Shown: positions 9,272-16,857 of the stretch, piece after piece | Layout of the letters: each line of letters starts with the position of its first letter | Position numbering within the stretch: the stretch's first letter is position 1 | Source: Paracoccus sp. MBLB3053 | GTDB lineage: Bacteria > Pseudomonadota > Alphaproteobacteria > Rhodobacterales > Rhodobacteraceae | DNA: 64,000 nt | Reading direction: 5' to 3' | Assembly: GCF_031822435.1 (NCBI RefSeq) | Contig: NZ_JAVQLW010000001.1 | Location: 443,501 to 507,500 of the forward strand | Made by a program: the position numbers and the translations under genes | The notes under the pieces: generated by a model | Seen by the model: only the letters and a program-made list of their open reading frames with translations | What the model was told of the DNA's origin: nothing | The model's database searches: none

Positions 9272-10297
9272 TTACCGGAAGGGAATCGCGTAAAGCAGAC
9301 CACCCTGGGTCCATTGGGCGTTCAACCCGCGAGCCAGACCGATCGGCGTCTGTTCTCCGATCGTGGCGGCGAAGATCTCGCCATAGTTGCCCCCGGCCTT
9401 GATGGCGCGCTTGGCCCATTCGGCGTCGAGACCCATCATGGTGCCAAGATCATCCGTGGTTCCAAGAAGACGCTGAACTTCGGGGTTCTGCGAGGACTTG
9501 GCCAGCTCGTCGATATTGGCCGAGGTCACGCCGTATTCCTCGGCGGCGATCAGCGCATAAAGCGTCCAGCGGACGACATCGCCCCAATTGTTGTCGCCAT
9601 GGCGAACCGCCGGCCCAAGGGGCTCTTTCGAGATGATCTCGGGCAGGATGATATGGTTTTCCGGATCGGCGAAGGCGGCCCGCGTCGCGGCAAGGCCCGA
9701 GGCGTCGGTGGTATAGGCGTCACAGGCGCCCGCCATGTATTGCTGCTCGCCCTCGGCGTTCGAGTCGATGTTGACCGGCTGATAGGTCATGCCGTTGGCC
9801 TTGAAGTAGTCGGCCAGGTTCAGCTCGGTCGTGGTGCCGGTCTGGATGCAGATCGTTGCTCCGTCCAGTTCCTTGGCAGAGCTCACGTTCAGATCCTTGC
9901 GGACCATGAAGCCCTGACCGTCATAATAGTTGACGCCGACAAAATCGAGCTTGAGGTCGGTGTCGCGCTGGAAGGTCCAGGTCGAGTTCCGCGACAGCAT
10001 GTCGATTTCGCCCGAGCTGAGCGCGGTGAAGCGGGTCTGGCCGGTGGTCGGGACGTATTTCACCTTGGTCGCGTCACCCAGAACGGCCGCCGCGACCGCC
10101 TTGCAGACGGCGACGTCGAAACCGGTCCAGTTACCATTCGCGTCCGGGGCGGCAAAGCCGACCAGGCCAGTGTTCACACCGCAGTTCAGCACGCCACGGG
10201 CTTTAACCTCTTTCAGCGTGTCGCCTTCGGCAGCCATTGCACCGGACGCAGCAAGGGCGAGCGCGGTGACGGAGCCGAAGAATGCAGATTTCTTCAT
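9272..10297 (-). CDS. aapJ: General L-amino-acid ABC transporter periplasmic binding protein
   Basis: The 341-residue protein has a classical signal peptide (positive start MKKSAFF, hydrophobic core, cleavage likely after AMA at about 22). A type II periplasmic binding domain of the AapJ/BztA branch follows (VKARGVLNCGVN, FTALSSGEIDML, EIISKEPLGPAVRHGD). It captures polar L-amino acids in the periplasm and delivers them to AapQ/AapM. GAGAGGAACCCC precedes the ATG. It is the first gene of the aapJ-Q-M-P operon. Confidence 0.96.
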   Translation of the reverse strand: MKKSAFFGSVTALALAASGAMAAEGDTLKEVKARGVLNCGVNTGLVGFAAPDANGNWTGFDVAVCKAVAAAVLGDATKVKYVPTTGQTRFTALSSGEIDMLSRNSTWTFQRDTDLKLDFVGVNYYDGQGFMVRKDLNVSSAKELDGATICIQTGTTTELNLADYFKANGMTYQPVNIDSNAEGEQQYMAGACDAYTTDASGLAATRAAFADPENHIILPEIISKEPLGPAVRHGDNNWGDVVRWTLYALIAAEEYGVTSANIDELAKSSQNPEVQRLLGTTDDLGTMMGLDAEWAKRAIKAGGNYGEIFAATIGEQTPIGLARGLNAQWTQGGLLYAIPFR

Positions 10298-10378
10298 GGG
10301 GTTCCTCTCTGTTGTCTCTTCCGACCCTTGATCGGGCCGTCTGGAAGCTAGGGCCGTAGGCTAGCCCGTTTGAGCCAA

Positions 10379-10435
10379 GGGGCAGTTGGACTGCCCCCAT
10401 AAGCGGCATTGTGCCGATGCAGTCGCTGCCGTCAA
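10379..10435 (-). promoter_or_regulatory. Tentative aapJ promoter with a 5' mRNA hairpin
   Basis: On the minus strand TTGACG (10435-10430), 17 bp, ACAATG (10412-10407) gives a good -35 and a poor -10. Immediately downstream GGGGCAG (10397-10391) pairs with CTGCCCC (10385-10379) over a 5-nt loop, so a transcript starting near 10400 would carry a hairpin almost at its 5' end. The hairpin could equally be an operator. Confidence 0.4.
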
Positions 10436-10452
10436 GAATAAGGCAGGTGGGC

Positions 10453-11169
10453 TCAGCCGCTTCGGCTCAGCTTCCAGAACATCTGTGCATTGCGCATCTG
10501 CACCAGTCGGGCTGCGGCAGCCTCATCGGCCTCTTCATCGCGACCCCAGCTTTGCGCCTGATATTCCTCGTCAATTCTGGAAAGCGCATGCGATGCGTCA
10601 GCGTCGATTCGGCCATGGATCACCGCAAGACCGAGCACCAAAGAGCCAGGAAGCGTGACCAGATCATGCAGAGCCGTCAGGCCGAAAGCGTCCAGCGCCA
10701 CGACCTCTGCCTTCAATTTCAGCAAGGACGATTCCTCCTGCGGCACGGGCACGATGCCATGCGTGATGCGCAACGGAGCCTTGAGATGCGTGGCAGCCCA
10801 GTCGATCAACGGGTCCCAGCCCTCGGCCTGTGCCCGGATCAAGTCCTCGGGCGCCTCGGCCCGATAGGACAGCAGATCCGTGCCACCATATTCGGCAAGC
10901 ATCGAAGCAACCGCCTCGAACTGCTGCGCGACGCGCTCGACCGCGGAATTGGCGGCACGGGTCAGGGGCATCGTGTTCGGATCAATCACATCTTCCTGAG
11001 CATCCCATTCCGCCGCGATGGCCTCGGCCAGGGCCGCGGTCGGCAGGATCAGGGACAGCTTGCCCGGCGTGCGGACCGGGCGACCATCAAGCGTCACTTC
11101 CCAGCCGCCTTCGGCCTCTCGAACCGAGGCCGATTTCCAGAACCGCCGCGCTTTCCATTCGCTGCTCAT
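10453..11169 (-). CDS. ATP12-family F1-ATPase assembly chaperone
   Basis: The 238-residue protein matches the ATP12 family of alphaproteobacteria and mitochondria: KARRFWKSASV at the start, VTLDGRPVRTP, AAEWDAQ, the conserved region PLTRAANSAV, then DLLSYRAE and WDPLIDW. In mitochondria ATP12 binds the alpha subunit during F1 assembly; a similar role here is inference. The start at 11169 overlaps the upstream stop in ATGA, which settles it against longer open-frame starts. It is the last gene of a five-gene coupled operon, and the atp genes themselves are not in the window. Confidence 0.9.
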   Translation of the reverse strand: MSSEWKARRFWKSASVREAEGGWEVTLDGRPVRTPGKLSLILPTAALAEAIAAEWDAQEDVIDPNTMPLTRAANSAVERVAQQFEAVASMLAEYGGTDLLSYRAEAPEDLIRAQAEGWDPLIDWAATHLKAPLRITHGIVPVPQEESSLLKLKAEVVALDAFGLTALHDLVTLPGSLVLGLAVIHGRIDADASHALSRIDEEYQAQSWGRDEEADEAAAARLVQMRNAQMFWKLSRSG

Positions 11170-11843
11170 GCCATGTCTTCCTGTCTTGCCCAATGAAGCA
11201 GAGCCTGGGTGAGCGCCGGATAATCCTGCGCGACCAGACCTGCCCCCGCCCCGCGCAGATCCTCTGCCGGATGGTATCCCCAATCGACGCCGAATCCGGC
11301 CACACCCGCCGCCCGCGCCATTTCGATATCGAAGACCGTGTCGCCGACCATCACCGCCCGGTCCGGACCCAATCCGGCATCGAACAATGCGCTTTCCAGC
11401 ATCGCGGGATGCGGTTTGGACGGATGGCCATCAGCCGTCTGCCGGGTGAAGAACCGCCCCGTCAGGCCATGTGCCTCCAGCACCGCCTGAAGCCCGCGCA
11501 TCGGCTTTCCGGTCGCGATTCCCAACAAGATATCATCTTCGGCTTCCAGGGCGGCGAGACAGTCGAGCGCACCGGGATAAAGCGGTGGGACGGCCCCCCG
11601 CGCGCGCGAGGCGACAAACGCCTCGCGATAGCCGACGACGACGAGCTGATGCGTGTCCATCGCGGCCTCTGGCAGCAGTCGTTCTACCGCGATGGGCAAG
11701 GACAGGCCGACGATCGACAGGATCTGCAACGGGTCCATCTCGGGCAGGCCCGCCCCGCGCAGGCCCAGGTTCATCGCCTCGGTGATTTCGTTCTGGCTGT
11801 TGACCAGCGTTCCGTCGACGTCGAAGACGACAAGCCGCATCAT
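11166..11843 (-). CDS. HAD-superfamily hydrolase, phosphoglycolate phosphatase-like
   Basis: The 225-residue protein has the HAD motifs in order: DVDGT (nucleophile Asp8 and acid Asp10), GIATGKP (motif II), HPSKPHPAM with the motif III lysine, and MVGDTVFDIEMARAAG (motif IV acidic pair). A helical cap lies between motifs I and II, as in Gph/PpaX enzymes. It should hydrolyse a small phosphomonoester in the cytoplasm; the substrate is not visible. The start lies in an ATGA overlap with the pseudouridine synthase stop, and its own stop overlaps the ATP12 gene in the same way. Confidence 0.92.
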   Translation of the reverse strand: MMRLVVFDVDGTLVNSQNEITEAMNLGLRGAGLPEMDPLQILSIVGLSLPIAVERLLPEAAMDTHQLVVVGYREAFVASRARGAVPPLYPGALDCLAALEAEDDILLGIATGKPMRGLQAVLEAHGLTGRFFTRQTADGHPSKPHPAMLESALFDAGLGPDRAVMVGDTVFDIEMARAAGVAGFGVDWGYHPAEDLRGAGAGLVAQDYPALTQALLHWARQEDMA

Positions 11844-12889
11844 GTTTCCTCGAACGGGTCTTCGGGCACGTCGTTTTCCTGCCAGCCGAACGTCTTCCAG
11901 GTGCGTGTCATGTGTTCGGGCAAGGGCGCGGTCACGGTGATGAGCTTCTTGGTGATCGGATGCTCGAACCGGATCAGCCTTGCATGCAGGTGCAGCTTGC
12001 GGCTGATTTCGCCGCCCAGTTGCGCGCCCCAGCCATCGCCAAGGTTTTCCTGCCCGGAACCGCCGTATTTGCCGTCACCGACGATCGGGTGGCCCATCTC
12101 GGCCATATGGGCGCGCAACTGATGCGTGCGACCCGTCACCGGAACCATCGCAACCCAGCTCAAGCGGCTGCCAAGCGCCTCGAGCACAGCATAATCGGTA
12201 TGGGCCCGCTTCGCGCCCTCGGTTTCGGCGACCTGCGAGGGATGGACGGCGACCATCTTCTCGCCTTCGCCCATGCGGCCGCGCCCCGGCGCCTTGACCA
12301 GGCCATATTTGATCGACCCCATGCGCGGATGCGGCACCCCGGCGACTGCGGCCCAGTAGATCTTGCGGGTCAGGCGGTGGCGGAACGCCTCGGAAAGCGA
12401 ACGTGCGATCCGGTCGGTGCGCGCCAGCAGCAGCACGCCGGAGGTATCCTTGTCGAGCCGGTGCACGAGCTTTGGGCGATCCTTGTAGCCGAACATCAGC
12501 GCCTCGGTCAGGCCGTCGACATGGCGGTCGCCCTGCCCCGATCCACCCTGCGAGGGCAGGCCCGGTGGCTTGTTCAGCGCAATGATATGTTCATCGCGCC
12601 ACAGCACGCAGGACTGGATCATCTCGGCATCGGACGGCTTGACGCGAGCCTTGGCGGACTTGGCTACGGCGGGCGCCGTCGCATCGGGCAGCGGAGGCAC
12701 GCGGATCTCTTGCCCGGCCTCGATGCGGGTGTTGGCCTTGACCCTTCCGCCATCGACGCGCAGCTGGCCCGTGCGGCACCATTTCTCGACCGCGCCCTGC
12801 GTGAGCTGCGGGAAGCGCTTCTTCAGCCAGCGGTCGATGCGCTGATCGCCCTCATCCTCGCCAATTCGGATTGTTTGAACAGTTGTCAT
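11840..12889 (-). CDS. RluA/RluC-family 23S rRNA pseudouridine synthase
   Basis: The 349-residue protein starts with an S4-type RNA-binding domain (RIDRWLKKRFP, then VDGGRVKANTRI). A catalytic RluA-type domain follows, with HRLDKDTSG carrying the essential aspartate, KIYWAAV and GRTHQLRAHM. Family members convert specific uridines of 23S rRNA to pseudouridine; RluC is the nearest type by domain layout, but the target site cannot be read. ATG at 12889 lies in an ATGA overlap with crcB, and the open frame upstream of it is inside crcB. Confidence 0.92.
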   Translation of the reverse strand: MTTVQTIRIGEDEGDQRIDRWLKKRFPQLTQGAVEKWCRTGQLRVDGGRVKANTRIEAGQEIRVPPLPDATAPAVAKSAKARVKPSDAEMIQSCVLWRDEHIIALNKPPGLPSQGGSGQGDRHVDGLTEALMFGYKDRPKLVHRLDKDTSGVLLLARTDRIARSLSEAFRHRLTRKIYWAAVAGVPHPRMGSIKYGLVKAPGRGRMGEGEKMVAVHPSQVAETEGAKRAHTDYAVLEALGSRLSWVAMVPVTGRTHQLRAHMAEMGHPIVGDGKYGGSGQENLGDGWGAQLGGEISRKLHLHARLIRFEHPITKKLITVTAPLPEHMTRTWKTFGWQENDVPEDPFEET

Positions 12890-13260
12890 GCAAAAATCCC
12901 CCGGCCCGCGGTCAGACCCGCGAAAACCGCCAGAAGTGAAATCGTCACCGAGGCCAGCACATAGCCGATTGCCAGGATGCTCGCGCCGCGTTCCCACAGC
13001 GAGATCGTATCAAGCGCGAAGGCCGAGAAGGTGGTGAAGCCCCCCAGCATCCCGGTCAGGACCAGCGGCGCAAGATGCTGTCCGCCACGATGGGCAATGG
13101 CGGCTGCCAGCAGGCCCATGACGAAGCAACCGACGACATTCACCGTCAGCGTGCCCAGTGGAAAGCCGGACGTCATCCGTGCCGCGAGTATGTTGACGCA
13201 GTAACGCGCCGTGGAACCCAGTGCCCCGCCAAGCGCGACCTGGAGAAAGATATGGTTCAT
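12886..13260 (-). CDS. crcB: Fluoride ion channel CrcB (Fluc)
   Basis: The 124-residue protein has four hydrophobic helices and the Fluc signatures GGALGSTARY (about 10-19), the Asn-containing GTLTVNVVGCFVMG helix and GGFTTFSAFALD with the phenylalanines that line the pore. Fluc dimers export fluoride from the cytoplasm. ATG at 13260 overlaps the rarA stop in ATGA. I see no fluoride riboswitch upstream, which fits its being an internal operon gene. Confidence 0.94.
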   Translation of the reverse strand: MNHIFLQVALGGALGSTARYCVNILAARMTSGFPLGTLTVNVVGCFVMGLLAAAIAHRGGQHLAPLVLTGMLGGFTTFSAFALDTISLWERGASILAIGYVLASVTISLLAVFAGLTAGRGIFA

Positions 13261-14585
13261 TTGTTGCCCTCTGCGCGCCGCTTTTGACGGAGGCCGGCGA
13301 ACCATTCAACGCGCTTTTTCAGCTCACGCTCGAATCCGCGTTCGACCGGCAGGTAAAGGACGGGACGTTTCATGCCTTCGGGGAAATAATCCTGCCCCGA
13401 AAAGCCGTCGTCGGCGTCGTGGTCGTATTGGTAGCCTGCCCCATAGCCCTGATCCTTCATAAGGCCGGTCGGGGCGTTCAGGATATGGGCGGGCGGCATC
13501 TGGCTGCCCGAGCGCCGTGCGAGATCCCGCGCGCCCTTGTAGGCGGTATATCCGGCGTTGGATTTCGGGGCGAGCGCCAGATAGATCACCGCCTGCGCAA
13601 GGGCCAGTTCCCCCTCGGGGCTACCCAGGCGTTCATAAAGTGCCCAGGCGTCCAGGCAATGGCGTTGCGCTGCCGGATCGGCAAGGCCGATGTCTTCGAC
13701 CGCCATGCGGGTGATGCGCCGCGCCAGGTAGCGCGGGTCTTCGCCCCCTTCGAGCATGCGTGAGAACCAGTAGAGCGCAGCGTCCGGGTCGCTTCCCCGC
13801 ACGGATTTGTGCAGGGCCGAGATCAGGTTGTAATGTTCGTCCCCGGACTTGTCGTATTTCGCGGCCCGACGCATCAGGCGCTGCGAGAGTTGGTCGGTGT
13901 CGAGCCTGCCCCCAACTTTCCAGGCCATGACCTGCTCGATCAGGTTCAGCCCGGCGCGCCCGTCGCCATCGGCCATTTCCAGAAGCCTATCCCGTGCCTC
14001 GGGAGTCAGAGGCAGGGCCCGGCCAAGTTCCAGTTCGGCGCGTTGCGCCAGCCGTTCCAGATCTGACAGGTTCAGGCGTTCCAGAACGATGACCTGCGCG
14101 CGCGACAGAAGCGCCGCGTTCAGCTCGAAGCTGGGGTTTTCGGTCGTTGCCCCGACCAGCACGATCGTGCCGTCCTCCATATGCGGCAGGAAGCTGTCCT
14201 GCTGCGCCTTGTTGAAGCGGTGGATCTCGTCGACGAAAAGAAGCGTTCCCCGCCCCTGTTGGCGCCTGAGCCGTGCCGCATCGAAGACCTTGCGCAGTTC
14301 GGGCACGCCCGAGAAGATCGCCGAGATCTGGACGAAGGCCAGATCCGTCTCGAGTGCCAGCAGACGGGCGATGGTCGTCTTGCCGACCCCCGGAGGCCCC
14401 CAGAGGATCAGCGATGACAGGCTGCCCGCCGAAAGCATGGCGCCCAGCGGCCCGTCCGGACCAAGCACTTTCTGCTGACCGACGACATCGGTCAGCACGG
14501 CCGGCCGGATGCGGTCTGCCAAGGGGCGATTTGCCTCGCGAGCGGGGGCGCCCCCGTCGGGCGCTTTGTCGAATAGATCTGCCAT
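13257..14585 (-). CDS. rarA: Replication-associated recombination protein RarA (MgsA/WRNIP1 family AAA+ ATPase)
   Basis: The 442-residue AAA+ protein has PLADRIRP at the N-terminus, Walker A GPPGVGKT (63-70), Walker B LLFVDEIHRF, sensor 1 GATTENPSFE, and the RarA C-terminal tetramerisation region (SVRGSDPDAALYW, then DYFPEGMKRPVLYLP). It acts at stalled replication forks with SSB. It is the first gene of the five-gene ATGA-coupled series and starts 62 bp after luxI. The short gap contains GC-rich inverted sequence but no clear promoter, so read-through from luxI is possible. Confidence 0.95.
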   Translation of the reverse strand: MADLFDKAPDGGAPAREANRPLADRIRPAVLTDVVGQQKVLGPDGPLGAMLSAGSLSSLILWGPPGVGKTTIARLLALETDLAFVQISAIFSGVPELRKVFDAARLRRQQGRGTLLFVDEIHRFNKAQQDSFLPHMEDGTIVLVGATTENPSFELNAALLSRAQVIVLERLNLSDLERLAQRAELELGRALPLTPEARDRLLEMADGDGRAGLNLIEQVMAWKVGGRLDTDQLSQRLMRRAAKYDKSGDEHYNLISALHKSVRGSDPDAALYWFSRMLEGGEDPRYLARRITRMAVEDIGLADPAAQRHCLDAWALYERLGSPEGELALAQAVIYLALAPKSNAGYTAYKGARDLARRSGSQMPPAHILNAPTGLMKDQGYGAGYQYDHDADDGFSGQDYFPEGMKRPVLYLPVERGFERELKKRVEWFAGLRQKRRAEGNK

Positions 14586-14647
14586 GCGGGGGGCATGTTA
14601 CGCCGCGCATCGACGGCGCGAAAGGCCCCCTCGCCGGGCATAGACGG

Positions 14648-15238
14648 TCAGTGCAGCTTGGTGGCCAGATTGATCTCGACGCATTGGAAATGACCGTCAT
14701 CGATCCAGATCACCGGCCCCATTGCCCGGGCATCGAGGCCGCAGGGCTTGAGCCAGCGCGGCCAGGTCGAGGCGACGAGGCAGACCAGTTTCGTCGCGCC
14801 AAGTTCCCGTGCGGAATTGGTCATTTCAAGGACCAGGTTCATGTGCACCTGGCGACGTTCACGCTGCGGAATGGTGTGATCGACGAAAAGTCGGCTGGCT
14901 TCCCAGGTGGTCGACTCGACCGGAGCGGGTGCGTCAAGCAGGTTCTGCGGGATCGACCCTCCCAGCAAATCCTCCTGTGCGTCGCGGATCATGTAGGTAT
15001 ACATGCCGCAGCGAGCGGTGGTGGGCGTGAGACGAACACCCGCAAGAACCCGACCCGTATCGTGAATCGCAACCCAGCGGCTCATCGGCGTGTCGTACTG
15101 GTCGAACTCCATGTCATCGGTCTGAGGAAGGTTCCAGCGCTTTTGAACGATGAAGCTCTGCTTCCGGGCCCGAAAGATGTTTGCGAACAGTTCGCCGTGG
15201 TTGTGGAGGTTGGCGAACGAAAGCGTGGTGGTCTGCAT
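14648..15238 (-). CDS. luxI: Acyl-homoserine-lactone synthase (LuxI family)
   Basis: The 196-residue protein has the LuxI-type invariant residues: Arg25 and Trp35 in the RKQSF...KRW region, the DQYD motif (46-49) followed by Trp55, Arg69 in GVRLTPT, and WEASRLFVD with Glu113 and Arg116. The enzyme makes an N-acyl-homoserine lactone from S-adenosylmethionine and acyl-ACP; the acyl length cannot be read from sequence. The mRNA start has AGGAG upstream of the ATG, partly inside a predicted hairpin. luxR is 71 bp upstream on the same strand, as in the pdnR/pdnI pair of Paracoccus denitrificans. Confidence 0.94.
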   Translation of the reverse strand: MQTTTLSFANLHNHGELFANIFRARKQSFIVQKRWNLPQTDDMEFDQYDTPMSRWVAIHDTGRVLAGVRLTPTTARCGMYTYMIRDAQEDLLGGSIPQNLLDAPAPVESTTWEASRLFVDHTIPQRERRQVHMNLVLEMTNSARELGATKLVCLVASTWPRWLKPCGLDARAMGPVIWIDDGHFQCVEINLATKLH

Positions 15239-15247
15239 TGGTATTCT

Positions 15248-15278
15248 CCTGGGGATGTGGTGGGTGGTGGCCCCCAGG
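15248..15278 (-). promoter_or_regulatory. Hairpin masking the luxI ribosome-binding site
   Basis: In the luxR-luxI gap the message reads CCTGGGG, 17 nt, CCCCAGG, a perfect 7-bp GC-rich stem. The 3' arm contains the first three bases of the AGGAG that serves luxI, 9 nt before its ATG. Folding would reduce luxI translation. Confidence 0.55.
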
Positions 15279-15309
15279 GTGTCGACCTCGCCAAAGGCGG
15301 ACCGTATTT

Positions 15310-15921
15310 CTACAGCAAGCGGTAGTCCTTGGCCCTCTGGAGCGCCTCGGCAGTCGTACGCGCCATGAGACGTTCGCGCGCCGATATGAGACGAGCCTTG
15401 AATGCGCTTTCCGTGATACCAAGTTTGGCAGCCGCCGCTGCGTGACGATCACCCTCTGCGATACACCGAAGGGCCTCTTGCTGAGCCTTGGTCAGGCTCT
15501 CCGGCGGCTCCGTGATGTCATGGAGACGCCGAACTGTTGCCGAGATCGCTTCGATCTCGTCATCCGTGAATTCACGTTTGTCATGGGCAAAACAGCAGAT
15601 CGTGCGCGACTTGATCGGCCCGTGTGCGACAGCCAGGCCAAAGTTCAGCCCGTGATCGGCCGCATCCTGCAGGATCGCGAAGGGATCCGGGATCGGCAGC
15701 ACGCTCCACCGGCAGGCGCCCGTGGTCGAGAAACCCCAGGCGATCGTGGGATCGCGTAGGGCATAGGCCCGCTCGGCGTAACGCACGGACCATTCCTTGT
15801 TATAGGTCTGGAACTGCATCAACGGTGCGGCGAACCGAATATGAAGACCGACGAAATACCCGGCCGGGGCCAGCTTTTTCAGCTTAGCAAGTGCTGCGTT
15901 GATTTCCGCGCGAGAAGACAT
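15310..15921 (-). CDS. luxR: LuxR-family acyl-homoserine-lactone-responsive regulator
   Basis: The 203-residue protein has an N-terminal autoinducer-binding domain with the conserved spacing EWSVRYAERAYALRDP (Trp, Tyr and the Asp-Pro pair) and a later tryptophan-rich GACRWSVL. A C-terminal LuxR-type helix-turn-helix follows (SLTKAQQEALRCIAEG, then LGITESAFKARL). It should bind the LuxI product and regulate transcription. It is shorter than the usual 235-250 residues, and the helix-turn-helix is divergent: the usual LTxRE glutamate is replaced. ATG at 15921 is chosen because the frame upstream (to 16113) is low-GC and unlike the family. The ribosome-binding site is weak. Confidence 0.88.
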   Translation of the reverse strand: MSSRAEINAALAKLKKLAPAGYFVGLHIRFAAPLMQFQTYNKEWSVRYAERAYALRDPTIAWGFSTTGACRWSVLPIPDPFAILQDAADHGLNFGLAVAHGPIKSRTICCFAHDKREFTDDEIEAISATVRRLHDITEPPESLTKAQQEALRCIAEGDRHAAAAAKLGITESAFKARLISARERLMARTTAEALQRAKDYRLL

Positions 15922-15959
15922 GACCAATTGGACAGATTGCGTTCGATAGGATTGGAGCC

Positions 15960-15989
15960 ATAAAAGGGTAATGCAGTAAGTGTATTCAA
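15960..15989 (-). promoter_or_regulatory. Candidate luxR promoter
   Basis: On the minus strand TTGAAT (15989-15984), 18 bp, TTTTAT (15965-15960) lies about 40 nt before the luxR start in locally AT-rich DNA. The palindrome CCAATTGG (15924-15931) next to the start codon could be part of an operator. Confidence 0.4.
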
Positions 15990-16200
15990 GCGTAACTGGT
16001 ATTGCGAGCGGTGATTTTTTCACTCGACTTTCAAGACCGGACGTCATTTTGCATGACTCAACGCTTTCCAGAGTGCTCGGTTTCCCGACGTCTTTCGGCA
16101 TATTTCCGCACAAATCCAGCGATCTGAGCAGCCCCGATGGCGAGTCGCCTGTCTCAACTGAAACTTGATTCGTTCCAAAGCTGAAACAATTTTGTGTTGC
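15990..16200. other. AT-rich intergenic region between luxR and the ribosomal-operon terminator
   Basis: About 210 bp with clearly lower GC than its surroundings and no convincing ORF. It contains TTTGCATGACT (16048-16058), also present upstream of the dat gene. I see no other element I can name. Confidence 0.4.
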
Positions 16201-16235
16201 AAAAAGCCCGCAGCCACGAATCGGGCTGCGGGCTT
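16201..16235 (-). terminator. Rho-independent terminator of the ribosomal alpha operon
   Basis: Read on the minus strand, a perfect 12-bp stem (16235-16224 with 16215-16204) with an 8-nt loop is followed by a T-run. It lies 36 nt after the rplQ stop and separates the ribosomal cluster from luxR. Confidence 0.92.
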
Positions 16236-16271
16236 AAGGAAAGACTTAACCCTAGGAAAGGATTAAATTTC

Positions 16272-16691
16272 TTATTCCTCGGCGGCCGATTCGGCTTCCA
16301 GGCGGGCGCGGTCGCTCGCACCTTTGGCACTGGTGTCACGGTCGACGAGTTCGATGATCGCCATCGGAGCCATGTCGCCGTAGCGGAAGCCGGCTTTCAG
16401 GATGCGGACATAGCCACCCTGACGGTCCTTGTAGCGGGCGCCGAGCACTTCGAAGAGTTTCGCGACGTGCTGGTCCTGCTTCAGCTGGGCATCGGCCTGA
16501 CGACGGGCGTGCAGGTCGCCGCGCTTCGCCAGTGTGATCAGTTTTTCAACGATCGGGCGAAGTTCCTTGGCTTTCGGCAGGGTCGTCTTGATCTGCTCGT
16601 GCTCGATCAGCGAGCCGGCCATGTTGGCGAAGAGCGCCTTGCGGTGCTCATGGGTACGGTTCAGACGGCGGTAACCGCGGGCGTGACGCAT
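16272..16691 (-). CDS. rplQ: 50S ribosomal protein L17
   Basis: 139 residues starting [20 protein letters not shown], the L17 signature that lies near the exit of the peptide tunnel. The C-terminal tail is acidic and alanine-rich ([11 protein letters not shown]), an extension common in alphaproteobacteria. It is the last gene of the alpha operon, directly before the terminator, and 166 bp after rpoA. That gap contains GTACAC repeats. Confidence 0.97.
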   Translation of the reverse strand: MRHARGYRRLNRTHEHRKALFANMAGSLIEHEQIKTTLPKAKELRPIVEKLITLAKRGDLHARRQADAQLKQDQHVAKLFEVLGARYKDRQGGYVRILKAGFRYGDMAPMAIIELVDRDTSAKGASDRARLEAESAAEE

Positions 16692-16800
16692 GATGTTTCT
16701 CCTTTACGTCTTTTGCTTTGTCCGGCGACCCTGCGTGGGGGCCACTCTCCTTGGGGCAGGATTGCCCAGGTGCCTTTCGGCGAATTTCCGGGGGCGACAT

Positions 16801-16838
16801 GCGTACACCACGCGTACACAGGCTGTACACAGGGCGTA
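16801..16838. repeat. Three short GTACAC direct repeats between rpoA and rplQ
   Basis: GCGTACACC, GCGTACACAG and TGTACACAG occur in tandem at about 11-12 nt spacing (GTACAC cores at 16803, 16814 and 16825). They sit in the intercistronic mRNA region of an otherwise compact operon. No function is recognised. Confidence 0.6.
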
Positions 16839-16857
16839 TGCCGCCCCCGGTATTTCC

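Noticed and set aside
10363..10380. Sigma-54 promoter before aapJ (TTGGCTC...GGCT)
   Set aside because: The GG and GC doublets are one base too close and the -12 element does not match.
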